64,000 nt of DNA from Temnothorax longispinosus (Eukaryota > Arthropoda > Insecta > Hymenoptera > Formicidae): the NCBI RefSeq assembly GCF_030848805.1, contig NC_092364.1, positions 4,464,001 through 4,528,000 on the forward strand. The letters are read 5' to 3'. Below, one piece after another: positions 1 to 12,071 of this stretch; position 1 is the stretch's first letter, and every line of letters begins with the position of its first letter. Both the position numbers and the translations under genes were made by a program. Under the pieces are notes generated by a model. It saw only the letters and a list, made by a program, of their open reading frames with translations, was not told the origin of the DNA and made no database searches.

Positions 1-102
1 TGTTTGCGTTCTCGATTCCGCTGCAAGAACTTGTCTGAGGCACGGTTCACCGAGAACAAGGTCCGCGACGATAACCCGGGCAAAAGGTTACTAAATAAAT
101 AA
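1..102 (+). CDS. Possible 3' end of an upstream plus-strand gene (partial)
   Basis: An open frame enters from the left edge and reads 33 codons to a TAA at 100-102. It is rich in Arg, Lys and Asn and ends with the residues GKRLLNK. Overlapping AATAAA hexamers sit at the stop itself (about 94-103), and the DNA turns AT-rich directly afterwards, as expected past a last exon. The protein family is not recognisable from this stub. A chance open frame of this length is quite possible, so the call is weak. Confidence 0.33.
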   Translation, partial: CLRSRFRCKNLSEARFTENKVRDDNPGKRLLNK

Positions 103-1758
103 ACTGTTTCTCTCTTATATTCCGAGCGAGAAACGTGGAAGCTATGTGTTGAAAGTACTTTCAACACACATAAACAATTTTTCTAGATGTTATACGAATA
201 CGGATACAAGAAGCGTGGCGATGAAAAGTGCAGCGACAGAGTATTTTCATGCTTTTAATATTGCATAACAAAGTGGAAGGAATGAAGAATACAATGCTTG
301 TTTGCATTTATTTATAAATTGCGGACATTGTTCTGTAACTTCATAAAATGAGAGAAAAGATGTCACGAACTATTTTAGAAATAAATATGTTTCCTAGAGA
401 GAAAAACCGAAAAAAATTTAACAGGAAAGTTAGATAAGAAATTATGGTATGTACTCGTTAGAAATATTAATCAGAGTATATAATACCTAAAATTAAAACA
501 AACTATAAATTGAACTTATATTTATCGTTATTCGATTACGAGAAGTAGAATCTCTATAAAATAATGTATTTAATAAAGACTCAAAATAATGAAGATCTCT
601 GATAGATTTGATTACATTTTTACGGGAATTGTTCCAACTGCAAAGACGATGGTTTTTCACATAGCAGGCAAAAGCAAAAAGTCTTGTACATTATTGATAT
701 ATATGTAGATCGATTCTGAGAATCGACAGAGTTGTAAGATGCTATTGCTTATGTAATACGTATGCGAGTCATAAATAACCAGCAAATGACATTTAACATG
801 ATATATTTATGCTATGCTCTGAGATAAATACGTACGTAAAAAGATTTTTTTCAAATGATAAAACGTCATCGAGTAACTAAATTTTTTTTGTACAAAATAT
901 TTTACTCCTCGTTCATTATTTTTTTAGCGTTATTATTCTTTTATCAATCTGAGATCGATTTTTCCAATTTAGTGAAAGCGTTGAAAGAGATTTATCGAGA
1001 CCATTTATCGCTGCCCTCTCCAATTTTTAATACTGTACATTTGAGATTAAATCAGAATTAAATTATTAAAATAAACTTCTAAAAATAGCTGAAGAATGTA
1101 ATCTTGTTATTTCCATGTGATCCTCTAGGGTTTAATTCGCGAAAAATATTCTTTTCTGAATTCTTTATAATCTAAAAATTATTGGAATCTTAATACTTTT
1201 CGCTAACAAGGAAAAATCGACTTCAAACTGAGTAAAAAGAAATCATTAAATAATATTAAAAGACACACTCTGTGAATTTAAATTTTATTTTTATGCGTAT
1301 TTATACTTATTAATTTTCAAAATTAAGATTATTTTGATTCAAGCATTTTTCGCAAAGTATTTTCAAAAAAGCTTCAAAAAAAAGGTTTTTATCAGTAAAT
1401 AGCAATCGCCAACAGACGACGAAATAACGCTTATTCGATCCAGAAGTAATAATACCTTCGCGTTTCTAACCAAAAGCTGATTTCGACTCGGACCATGAAA
1501 AAGTAAACGCGCACGTTTCGTCGACATCGGAAATGTACGTGACTATGTTCAAATCATTAATAATTCAATCTTGAATTATCGATTCAGCTGATAACCCATT
1601 ATTATTATATTGCTCGAAGCGAATCTTAATTTATTTCTAAAAGCAGCAGGTTTGCTGGGAAGTTATTGATTTGCGGGAAATTCTCTAAAAAGATGGAGAA
1701 GTCTGTTTTTCAGACGTTTTTATTACGAAAAGAACGTTATGTACATTTATCGTCTCTC

Positions 1759-1799
1759 TGTATATGTGTATGTATATATATATATATATATATATATAA
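1759..1799. repeat. TG/TA dinucleotide microsatellite
   Basis: Uninterrupted TA repeats follow a short TATGTG segment. This is simple sequence in AT-rich intergenic DNA. Confidence 0.9.
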
Positions 1800-2026
1800 T
1801 GTATAACTAAAAATATAGAACTATAACAAAACATACTACGCTCATCATGGCCTCTTTAACTAATAATAATTCTTTCGCGGTTAAGTTTTCAACGCTTAAT
1901 TTGATCAGTTAAGTCAAAACTCCTCAAATTTTCGGCAGGAACAGAATAAATAAAATGTAAATATTCTTCTATCGATCGCTGTTATTACGACGATTGCAGC
2001 AAATGTTAACTTGACAATACATCGAT

Positions 2027-2086
2027 TTGTCGGTATATAAACATCTACCATATATATGATGATATGTTTATATACCAATTCGACAA
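2027..2086. repeat. Short hairpin (inverted repeat)
   Basis: A 13-bp perfect stem (GGTATATAAACAT at 2032-2044 with ATGTTTATATACC at 2064-2076) is extended by a second short pairing, TTGTC with GACAA, across an asymmetric 5-nt bulge. The loop is about 19 nt. It could be a small foldback relic or a stem-loop RNA. Nothing else supports transcription. Confidence 0.5.
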
Positions 2087-3079
2087 TATGTCTATTTTTA
2101 ATTTCACTTAAAACAGACGGGCATAATTTGCGATCGATAGCGACAGCAGACATCGATAAATGGATATACAAGATTAAAATAATTCAACTAATGTAAATTG
2201 TTTTAACGAAGCTGATAAAATCGGTTGTTGATGTGCCATTGTCGCCATGATAATGGTACTACAAAAGGTTTAGATTGCAACAGTAGGAGTAACTTTATAC
2301 TATATAAAAACTCTGTTACGATGTGTCGTGATGTACAAAATTTCTTTAACATAAACAGAGAATTTTATGTAATTACTTAAATTACTCTTTTTGCATTTAT
2401 ACATTTTACATTTATACAAATAACATAAACGCTGATGTTATCACACGTAAATCACATTTAAGTTTTCATACGTAACTCATAAATTATTATTTAATCGATA
2501 TTAAAAGAAGTAATTCGAGATTAGCACCCTTTCATAATTCACGATAACATATTTTTATTATTGTAACGCAAATTAATCTTAATGTGTGAATACTAAATGG
2601 TTTCCGAGGTATTTTTACCTCGTATACGTTACTACGTTATAAAGTTAATTCTGCTGGTGCAATCCAAATCTAAATTAACACATTTGTAACAAAGTCACGC
2701 GAGTGTCTCAAATAATAAACGCGATTAAGTCACTCGACTCGTGCACGGTAGATCTTAATCTAGAAAAATACAGTCTATCTTTTTTCTTCTTCTTCGAAAT
2801 GCGTCACACTAGTTCATTCTGAACCTTCTGAAATTACCCAGAACCGCGCCTAAGTCTTCGTCGAACGCCCAGATGCGCTTGACGATATTTGTACCGTGTA
2901 TATACTATCATATATCGATACTTAGATTAAAATCTTGTACAAGAGTTTTCGTACGAAAGGTAAATATGAATCGAATCCCTGCTAGTTCCTCGTGAGACGT
3001 CACACATCGAATGATTCGTACAGATTATAATACACAATAAGTATTCTTCGCTGATTAAACCCGAACGATCGTGAATATC

Positions 3080-3109
3080 GGTCAGGTCAGGTCAGATCGG
3101 GTCAGGTCG
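3080..3109. repeat. GGTCA pentamer tandem run
   Basis: About five imperfect copies of GGTCA lie in a row, just beyond the 3' end of the GOLIM4-like gene. This is a low-complexity run and is not the TTAGG insect telomere repeat. Confidence 0.75.
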
Positions 3110-3192
3110 TTTGACTATTTTTCAGCCGACTTCCTTCTTGTACCGCTCGGTCAGCGCGTCCCGTTAAAAAACATTTGAACGACGACGCTGAT

Positions 3193-3198
3193 TTTATT
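3193..3198 (-). terminator. Candidate poly(A) signal of the GOLIM4-like gene
   Basis: The plus strand reads TTTATT, which is AATAAA on the minus strand. It lies about 95 bases past the stop codon at 3292-3294 and is the first canonical hexamer found there. Confidence 0.5.
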
Positions 3199-3291
3199 CC
3201 CGCTCTTTCCTCGCTTCAACTTATGCGGATATTCAAACATCGTCGCCTTCGTCTGAAATTCAGATTCGAGAATAATTTTGCGATCGCGACA

Positions 3292-6200
3292 TCAATTGCG
3301 TTGTCGGATTGATTCGATCGTTCTCAAGTTACCTTCCCCCTCGTCCTCGCCCTCCGCCAGATGAATATCGTTCTTTTGCTGCTCCTTGTCGTAATCGCCG
3401 TCGTACTGATCGTCACCACCGTTAGCTTGCCCGTCATCCAATCTAAAACCAAAGGGTATAATACGATAAATTCATTGTAATTGAATACCTTAGAGAGGAA
3501 AATTTTAAAAGATAAAAAATCACTTATATATAATGAAGTTATGTAATCTAAATATTTTATGCGTACTAATAATAAGCATGCTGTTTATTTACACATTATT
3601 CAATCGCGATAAAAATACCGGAGCTCACCCAGGAACTCGATTGAGTTCTTCGCCGACCTCCTGTACCCCAGGTCCCACCCTCAACCAAGCGTCTTTTGCT
3701 CTCCTCTCGACCTGCTCGCCAACGTGTCGCGCGGGAGGATTTGCAACGAACGGTGGGTCCAGATTGCCAGGTTCGACTATCGGTTCCTTCTCCTCTTTGT
3801 CATCCGCCGCGTTCGCCGGGGCGAGTTTCGGCGGCGGTGGCTGCAAATTGTGAACCGCCGCCGCGTCCTCCCGCTTTCGGATCTCTTCCTCGCGCTTCTC
3901 CTTATCCGCGTCGTCATTCTGCTCGATCATTTCCGGTATTGGCAATACGCCGACCGGCACCTTGACTTTCGACAGCGGTCTGGCTGGTAGAGGCGCGGGC
4001 TTGTCGACGACAGACGGCGATACCAGATTGGCGTTGCTCGCTACAGTGGTGTTCTCCGCTTTTCGTGAACTCGCCACGCTCTGAAAAAAATTGTTTACAC
4101 CATTACACACGGTACAATGCAGTTGTTCGACGGTCGCAGGCGGAAACCGTCGATGTTGTGACGTCTTACTTATTCAATCTTTGCGATTATATAATGTTAC
4201 GGTAGAACCGGTTATAGCGGCAATTGTCATTTCTCGAAATACGCTAGGAATTACGAAACTACGATATTTTTCATCTTCCATTCCATCCTGACATTATGCA
4301 TCGATAAATCATTGACAATCTCGCTATATAAATCCTCCACAGTGTAGTGTTGCGTGAAAAGTTTATTAACATCAAATAAATAATTAGCATTAAATAAATA
4401 ATTTGTCTAATAATGATAAACCACAAAAAAAGTTGTAAATGCAGTGCATGACACAGCAATTCTAACGAGCTAACTACAGTTGGAAGTTATATTATTTAGC
4501 AATCCAAAGAGCAGAAAAGCTACACTATATAAATAAAAACAAGCTTTTTTTACAGTTCGACAAATTTTCAAGCATTTATTTAGCGCGGCTAAAGGCAATA
4601 GTCTTGAACAACATAAATTAATTAGCGGCGATACAGTAAAAGCGCGATGCAGAAGCTGATAATAGTTACATAGGTCGTTACGAGGTTGCTAATAAAAATG
4701 CAAGCGAATAAACGTAATAACAATTTATTAATGCATCGTAGAACACAGATTTACAGGCACATTCAGTACGGCTCGCGAGCCATTTTATTACACGTATACA
4801 TGAACAGGTTTTTTATTTCCAATAATGAAAGAGCGAGGTAAAGAAGATAAGAGATCGGTCGAAAAGATTATATACACAAATAGAATCTCTTTAAGTAGTA
4901 ATTTATTTAAATAAATAATATTTATTTAATATATGTATTTAATTTAATAAAACCTCTGTAAATATTCTTCCAGTATTCTTTAAACACCCAACATTTATCC
5001 AATAACATTTTGATTATGTAACGATAAAGATATCTATAAAACTGTGCAAACAGTACAATAGTCAATAGGACGTCTAAATACACGTCTATAAGATTATGAC
5101 AACATTTTTGAGTATTTTTTGGGGAGATTTTTTAATAAAATATCTAATAAAAATATTTTAAGGCATATAATGACATTTACTGTTAGAGAATTTTACGAGA
5201 ACTTCCATATACGATTCGGAATTTGATCAGTGCATGTATAATGTTAACAGCTTCCGCATTGATAATAATGAAATAATACGCGAACTGTCAGCGTATATAT
5301 ATATATATATATATATATATTGTATATATATTAAATAATAAACGAGATAGGAACGGTCTGCTACTGTAATAAATAATATATAAACGTTGTTAATAATAGG
5401 CAATATTATATTAAATATCACTTGCGACTAAAACAATTTAACCCCTTGACTGCAGATGACAAAAATTCTCGTCATTTGGACTTTGCGTTCAGTGCCACGA
5501 AAATGCATTTCTCTTCATGAAATTTTTGTTATATTAGAAGTGTGATTTTATCATTGAAGCAAAGTGTAACTAGATTTTTGGGTACACTGAATCGATTTTT
5601 GAGTCCGATTTGTAAAATGTTGCTTCGGAAAAAATGGCTGTCAAGAAAATAAAAATTATCGAATATTCTCATTAGATTTTGTTATATCAAGTTTTACAAT
5701 GAACCAATGACTAATACAAGGTACATTTAGGAATTTTTGAGTATGCTGAACATAATTTTAAAGTCATACTTGAAAAAAATGTTTAAACAGTTTTATGACA
5801 AAAGTTGTCATAAAAATTTATGACAAATTTTTTGTTTAATTTGACCTGAAATTTGTCAACACCATCAGCCCCTTATATAAACTTTCATTAATTTTCGAGA
5901 ATCTTTTGCTTTTGGTATTTAGGATTACTTGAAAATGGTGTGGCACTCAAGGAGTTAAAACCGCTGAAAAATTACAGATTTCATTCGTTAACAATACATC
6001 GAACGTATTTTTCAGAAATTATGGAATAGTAATCAAGCAAATAGATAACTTTTTTCGTTTCTTTATTACGCATTGTTAGTTAGAATAATTCTTCTTGCAA
6101 ATTATTGTACACTGCAAAAAATACGATATGTAGTAATTTACAAGAAAAATTATTTTAACCATAAGTAATAAATATTTAAAGAAAAAGAATAATGAGATAA

Positions 6201-8749
6201 CTCGACAAGTAAGTAATTTTGCTTCATTACATGCATATAAAACTATGCGCATAAATAATACTATACATATATTATTTTTTTCTCAAGCTTAGTACAAATT
6301 TTGCGTGTAATATAAAGCAATACTAGAGAAAGATTACAATAAGAAAAAATTATTTCGAGAAGATACGAATACAAAAATAGAGAAAACTATTCTAACTCAA
6401 TATTTTGACGATAACACTAATATTCACCCCAAAAGCATACAGAACTGTTAAAGAAAAAGCAATTAGTCATAAAATATAAATATTTGTTTGTTACCAATGT
6501 TTTGTTATTTAAAAAATAAAATAGTAACTTTGATTTAAACAACTAATTAGATCTTTCCTACCAATCCGTGCATAATTGCGTAAAAAATATTTTATTAATA
6601 AACAATGAAGTAATCATTCATTAGTAATATAACAGTTGGATAATTTGTGGTTTACTTTATTAATAAAATAATTATTATCATCAACAATCATAATTTATTA
6701 ATAAAGATAATTACTATACATAATTGCGACATCGCAAAAAATCTTTTACGCAACTTACGTATTAAAACTCAAAGAATTTAACTCAAATTATACGACCGTT
6801 CCCGACAAGTTGAAAATAGTCCGATCACAAACATGTAACAATGAGTTAAATGCAAAGCTTAACGAATTCCGCTATGGGGTACATCACGATTGAGAATCCC
6901 ATCTACTCTTTCCTGCAGATTCTGCAGTTCGTCAACCTCTACATGAGCTTTGACACCGGTTGATCGACCAGACGCTACCGTGGACGCTCGCTCGACGGCA
7001 GGTTGTGCCAACGGTTGCTCGGCTTGCGAACCAGGCATCGCCGAAGCGTTATCATTCGGACCGTTGTCGTCTCGATTCAGCGGCGGCGACATTACCTGTT
7101 TTCTTTGCTCTTCTTCAAGGCCATTCTTCTCGTCGTCCATAACGTTTGGACGCTCGACAACGTCTTTCTGTTGCTTTTGCTGTAAGTCGTTAGCCGAGGG
7201 TTCGCGCTGCTCGCCGATCTCTTTCACTTCGCCCGGGCCAGCTGGAACGATGTTGCCATTCTGCTGAACGAACCTAATATCGTTGGCCGGCTCGTTGGCA
7301 TCGTCGTTTAACGTCTTTTCCACCGAAGGAGTCGCTCCTCCGACTGCGCGACGATCATGAGACACGTATGGTGGCTGCGGCGCACTTACCTGTTGCTGTT
7401 GCTGCTGTGGCGCCGGAATCGGTTGCGAATCTTCTTTCTGTAACGCCGATTGCGACACCGACGCTCGTGGAGTCACCAAAACTGAACTAGGAGATGTACT
7501 TCTAGCATAGAATTTCTGAAATCCATATAAGAACAATCACGTGTGTTTATATAACTGTCTCGATTCTTCTCGTGCAATTTTGAATACTTAAAAGAAAATA
7601 TAAATCACTACTAGCTTGACAAATAAGCATATGTTTGTTTTCTAATAAGATGCAGTTTATTCCATATATAAAATATAACTATTAAGTGCCTTATTTTTAT
7701 AATTGACGCTAATATTAAATTATGCTGCTTTTAGGAAACGAGTGACGTACCTTGGCGCTCTCCAATTCGCGTCTGAGCTGGAAGATCTCCTTCTTAAGAT
7801 GGTCGACGGTACTACCGGTATTGTCCCTATTTTGCATCAGCTCGTTGTACTTTTCTTGCAGCCTGGTCTTCTCGTCATCTGTTTCCAGGTACTTGGTTTT
7901 CAAGTGCTCCAGAGCCTTGAACTTGTCCTCCTGAGCCTGCCGGATGCGAGCGCGTAAGTCCTGCAGCGTCGATTCTAGCCTATTGGTCTCGTCCAACGCC
8001 TGCTTCTCGCGCTTCTTGCACTCCTCCTGCAAGTCCCGATGCTCCGTCTGCAGGAGCCTGTAGGTCTGCTGAAGCGAATTAAACCTCTGCATCGCCTCTA
8101 TACTGTCCTTGTCGCGCAGGGACTTCTCCCGCGACGCGCGTTGCTGCAACTCCTGCTTCACCGCGGCATTCGAGCTCTTCTCCTCGGCCAAGGACTTCTC
8201 CAGCCGTACTTTGTACTCAAATATTACTGAAAAAAATCGTATATTATCACGTTACCGATAAGTCCAGGTGTGAGTGGCTAAATCAGAAGAAATATAATTG
8301 CTTTGTAATCCGCAATTAACAAATTTATCAAAATGGAATATGAATATGTGATTCGTCGTAAATTTAAAATCTGCATATTAAGATCTTATTTCCCGCAACA
8401 AATCCTCCACTCTGGAATATGAGTAGCTTAAAGTCCTGAGATATTTATCAATATCCTGAGATCGTTATTCAATATCTTCTCGCAGTTTAAATATTAACAC
8501 AATTCGATTTCGACTTCAATCTTCGACAGCATTTAGTTATTTACGTCCTACGTATGTATTGAGCTTACCTTGTAGTTGAGCAGCGAGAGATTCTTGCTGA
8601 TGCAGGCATTGCACTTGCATTTCTTGAAGCCTGGTCATCTCCGAGATGGTGTTGCGATACACGATCATTGTCAGGACAACCACCACTGCGCAGCCCCCGT
8701 ACAAAGCCAGGCGGCCACCACGGCCTCTGCCAAGCCGCGAACCGGTCAT
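3292..8749 (-). CDS. GOLIM4: GOLIM4-like Golgi integral membrane protein (5 coding exons)
   Basis: Coding exons on the minus strand are 8569-8749, 7751-8226, about 6907-7515, 3629-4080 and 3292-3442. Junction phases (1, 0, 0, 2) match, and the donors GTAAGC, GTACGT and GTGAGC are good. The ATG at 8747-8749 is preceded in frame by a stop in the inferred leader. The protein is type II: a Gly/Arg-rich cytosolic tail, one membrane segment at residues 14-31, then a long coiled coil (about 35-215), a Gln/Pro-rich stem and a very acidic C-terminus ending in TIESIRQRN. The stretch QQESLAAQLQV followed by RLEKSLAEEK matches the start of the coiled coil of GOLIM4/GPP130, a cis-Golgi protein that cycles to endosomes. 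The spliced form would be about 622 residues, against 696 in human. The third exon also has an in-frame stop at 6859, giving a possible 437-residue form. The donor at 6907 (AGA|GTAGAT) is weak, so that junction is the least certain part. Confidence 0.82.
3629..4080 (-). CDS. GOLIM4: Fourth coding exon of the GOLIM4-like gene (Lys/Glu/Pro-rich stem)
   Basis: The exon is preceded by a strong pyrimidine tract and CAG acceptor (TTTTTTTCAG|AGCGTG) and ends at GG|GTGAGC. It encodes about 150 residues rich in Ala, Pro, Glu and Lys, followed in phase 2 by the acidic last exon. The composition fits the lumenal stem of GOLIM4-type proteins. Confidence 0.75.
5293..5320. repeat. TA dinucleotide microsatellite
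   Basis: A run of about 14 TA units lies within an AT-rich intron. Confidence 0.9.
5442..5954. mobile_element. piggyBac-type MITE with TTAA target-site duplication
   Basis: The element starts CCCCTTGACTGC and ends GCACTCAAGGAG, inverted repeats with 2 mismatches in 12. It is flanked on both sides by TTAA (5438-5441 and 5955-5958), the piggyBac target duplication. At 513 bp it has no open frame for a transposase, so it is non-autonomous. It sits in intron 3 of the GOLIM4-like gene. Confidence 0.75.
6859..7515 (-). CDS. GOLIM4: Third coding exon of the GOLIM4-like gene, read through to an in-frame stop
   Basis: The acceptor TTTCAG|AAATTC at 7515 is in phase 0 with the coiled-coil exon. The exon encodes a Gln/Pro-rich then Asn/Asp/Glu-rich stem. 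If not cut by an internal donor it ends at a stop at 6859-6861 after residues PHSGIR. A minus-strand AATAAA lies roughly 200 bases further on (about 6653-6658), so use as an alternative last exon is plausible. Both endings are inference from sequence. Confidence 0.55.
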   Translation of the reverse strand, partial: KFYARSTSPSSVLVTPRASVSQSALQKEDSQPIPAPQQQQQQVSAPQPPYVSHDRRAVGGATPSVEKTLNDDANEPANDIRFVQQNGNIVPAGPGEVKEIGEQREPSANDLQQKQQKDVVERPNVMDDEKNGLEEEQRKQVMSPPLNRDDNGPNDNASAMPGSQAEQPLAQPAVERASTVASGRSTGVKAHVEVDELQNLQERVDGILNRDVPHSGIR

Positions 8750-10469
8750 CACTGTCGACAGGAAAAAGTTCGTTATAACGTTATCTATTATGAAAACAAA
8801 GTTGGTGCATTGACGAGCGGAATCATATCAGTGCAATCACAGAATCATACACGCGTGTACTTGGCGTGATATAAATATGTATAACGTAACGAGATACGAG
8901 TACTCCCTCGCATTGTCGCCGCTATCCATAAAAAACGTGTTTAGCGGCTTTAAATCGTGCGGTTAAATTCTGCCGGACTTATCCTATCATTGTAATTACG
9001 GTAATGCATGACTTCTAATTTCTAGCGCAAGTTCGATACGTCTTATCGTCGAACAGTTAGCCAACAACTAAAATTTGTCAACAGACGCAAGAATAAAGGA
9101 CATCCTCAAGGTAACTGTCAACGAGACAAACCAAAGTATCAGGTAGAGAGGGTACGTGTCTATTTGCTTGAATATAATTAAAGCTACGTGCATGCACTTC
9201 GTTATTGTTCGGCGTTTAATTATAATTATTGTTTGTATTCTACAATTTTATCAGAGAAATATCAAATATTGTTTACACGCTTTGACGATTTGCCGCGTAT
9301 ACGAAGTTCAGTTTTCAAAGTGTCGTCCCATAATGTAATGGAATACACATCAAAAGCGACGGTGAAAAATATTAAATAAGTTCGCGGGGCGAGAAGAAGA
9401 AAAATAATTACTACGTATGTCTCGTTCTAATTTCTTAAGAAGCAATGACATAAAATTATTTAAAAAATACTCGCTCCCTTTAAACTAAAATAAAACGAGC
9501 AAAATATAATTTGCTATTATCTTCCTCTGATATTTATAATACGTAATTTGTTATAATTTATCATTATTAAATATTAATATAAAATATCATTTTAATAAAG
9601 ATTATAGATATGCAAACGAAATTAAATTGCTCGTCGATCTACAGATAAAAAGTTTTTCCCCGAAGATTGTCGCATTACATAGTCACTATTTGCGAATATT
9701 ATTTACCGTTCTATAGATGTCTAGTAAACAGAGTAACAAGGAGGAATAAAAAGATATTAGATACTGGTATAAAATAGGACGAACGAAAAAGAAACGGAAG
9801 GGGGTATCAGGGTCGAACATCCAGATATTATTAGTATAATTTACGAAACAGCCTCGTTGGCCTCGTTAGTCCAACGAATCGTTTAGCTTTCACTTTCGTT
9901 CCTTTTCGTCAGTATCGTCCTACTGCCATTCAGCCGCGGAAAAAACGGAGAAACGTCGCTCAAGTGTCTTTTGTCTTAGTCGGAGCTCTAGATAGAAAAT
10001 CGCAAAACCTAGCCACGCGCTATTTAAATCCTTCACTCTTTGCATATATCCGTTTTAGTTGCGTTTTATTAAAAGAAGGAAAAAATATTGAAATCAATTG
10101 ACAAAAAGTATCGCAAAAAAATCGAAGATTGACTAAAACAATTAAAATCTATCTTGTCCCTATTAAAGAGATTAAATTTTGTATTTAACATTATAACAAT
10201 ATATATAAAAATTTCAAAATCTATTTAAAATTTCTTAATTAGGCACACTTTCGCTAAAAAGTTTTTGATTTTTTTTATTGTCGTAAAATATCTCCGATAT
10301 GCGCAAGAACGATACATTCTGATAATAAATGCTATTCGTAATAAATATTAAAGCACATGCGGTTGATCATAATAAATTCGCAAGCGAAATAACATTAATC
10401 TGAAAGACTGCGCCCTAAAAGAAATATTTAGACACTTTGTCAATCAATCCTGGCTGATTCCGAGGATTA

Positions 10470-10900
10470 AGATTAGCTCCTTTCGCGCGCGAATACAGAT
10501 CTCTTCCAATCCATCTGTCTTTCGTACCGGCGCGGCGCTTCGCCCTCTTTTTCGCGACCCAGGCGTATTAATGAGTTTTCGCCGAGCAGAAACGGGAGGA
10601 TTTGCGCGGGTAGGCGAAGCGGAGAGAGGCGCGGCGGCGGGTCGGCTACTTAGCAGCTGGATTCGAGTTCACTGACATTTCGGAGCACGCGCGATACGGA
10701 GTCCTGTTTTATTCGCAAACACGACGGCAATGACAACACAACAGCATACCGTCAACGACGAAAACGACGACGAAGGGGACAACAACGAAGAGGAGGAAGA
10801 CGACGACAACGAACGAGGAAGACCACGACGCGTCCACGCGCGCACGTGTACCGTTCGCGCGGAAACGTGACGCTCGCTCGCTCGCTCGCGGATTCGATCC
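10470..10900. promoter_or_regulatory. CpG-rich island within the long leader intron
   Basis: About 430 bases with many CG dinucleotides and GAC/AAC trinucleotide runs are sharply bounded by AT-rich DNA. They could be an alternative promoter or an enhancer-like segment. A 46-codon acidic open frame starts at 10730 on the plus strand. No core promoter motif is clear. Confidence 0.35.
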
Positions 10901-12071
10901 CGTATGTGCCATGCATCTGGCATTGTGCCATCATGCACGCAGGGCGCGGAAGCATCGCCGCCGATATATGTATATGTATATATATGGTCTCTCTTTGAAT
11001 GTGCACATGCAGGGAATACCAAGTCATTTAAGATAATTTTCAGGATCTAGTTCTGCGAGTGTGGGAACCAGCGTCACACGAATGTCGAGCAGATTGGATT
11101 TGAAACATTCACTCCGCGATGCACGCGGAGCGCCTCGACGTTCTGACTTGGCAATTAACCGGCAGCAGGATCCACGTAACTGTTTATTAATCAGCGAACT
11201 AAATGCATATAGATTGCGCTAAAATGCGTACAGCCGACAGCTGCGAAAACATCGTGATACTGGCGAGCGTCGCTGAACGAAGCGCGCTGTGTGCGCTGCA
11301 TATCTACATAATGAATTGTTGACATTATTGTCCCACTGTTGACGTTGTAATGCTAGACAGAATATAGCATTGAGAAATTACTGTAGGTATACTGGTGTGG
11401 TACAACCGAACATATTATAGTCTTCGCTGATTGCAACGCGGATAAGATTCGTGACGTTGAAATCGAGATCCTCGTATAATTCAATAACTATAAGAATCCT
11501 GGGTTTTTACTTAAAAATTAATTTCAGAATGGCCTAGTAAGGTATTCGTATTTTCTTCCTAATCATCCTGTAACAAGTAATAACGGGAAAGACCACGATA
11601 TTCTTTCTCTCTAAAAAAAAAGTCATAGAATTCATTTATTCGTCGACTGTTGCGGTAGTGGCTTCAGAAGACACTTTGATAGTTGCCGATATAGTCGTTT
11701 ACAGCTGACAGAAACCGTTTTGTCCGCATTGTGTATATACTTTTGACCCATTATGTTCACGTTGTTTATCTCTTTCACCTACGGTTTATCTCTTTAACTT
11801 CCAGAAGAATAATACTTTTTATCTATCCAATTAGAAGTCGCCTCGCGCGCAATTATTACACTCTTAGATTAGATCCGCTTGCATCGCATACACCGTATAT
11901 ATGTGCGCACATACTTTTCCTTTTACTCCGCTCGTACTTTTTTAATACTAATTTTCTTCTTTCCTTCCGCTCGAGCCCCCTCCCACGTTTGTTTCATCTT
12001 CAAAGCGAAAAAAGACGCATGCAACAAGATGTGCCAATAATATCGCAATACCATTTTCTTGGTATACCATA

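Larger units (their letters stand above)
103..3191. other. AT-rich intergenic stretch without a recognisable gene
   Basis: Stops are dense in all six frames, and the only open frames are short and without family resemblance (for example 68 codons at 855-1061). It contains a TA dinucleotide run at about 1759-1799, a hairpin at 2027-2086 and a short GGTCA tandem run at 3080-3109. Confidence 0.6.
4081..6858. other. Intron 3 of the GOLIM4-like gene (AT-rich)
   Basis: This is AT-rich sequence between the third and fourth coding exons. It holds a TA microsatellite (about 5293-5320) and a 513-bp TTAA-flanked element at 5442-5954. No further exon was recognised. Confidence 0.6.

Noticed and set aside
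855..1061. 68-codon open frame with a hydrophobic segment
   Set aside because: Isolated in AT-rich DNA, no family resemblance, and no sign of splicing or promoter context. Chance frames of this size are expected.
3080..3109. GGTCA run considered as telomeric repeat
   Set aside because: The insect telomere unit is TTAGG. This is a different pentamer and only about five copies.
3533..3990. Plus-strand frames over the GOLIM4-like fourth exon
   Set aside because: Antisense shadows of a real minus-strand exon with clean splice sites.
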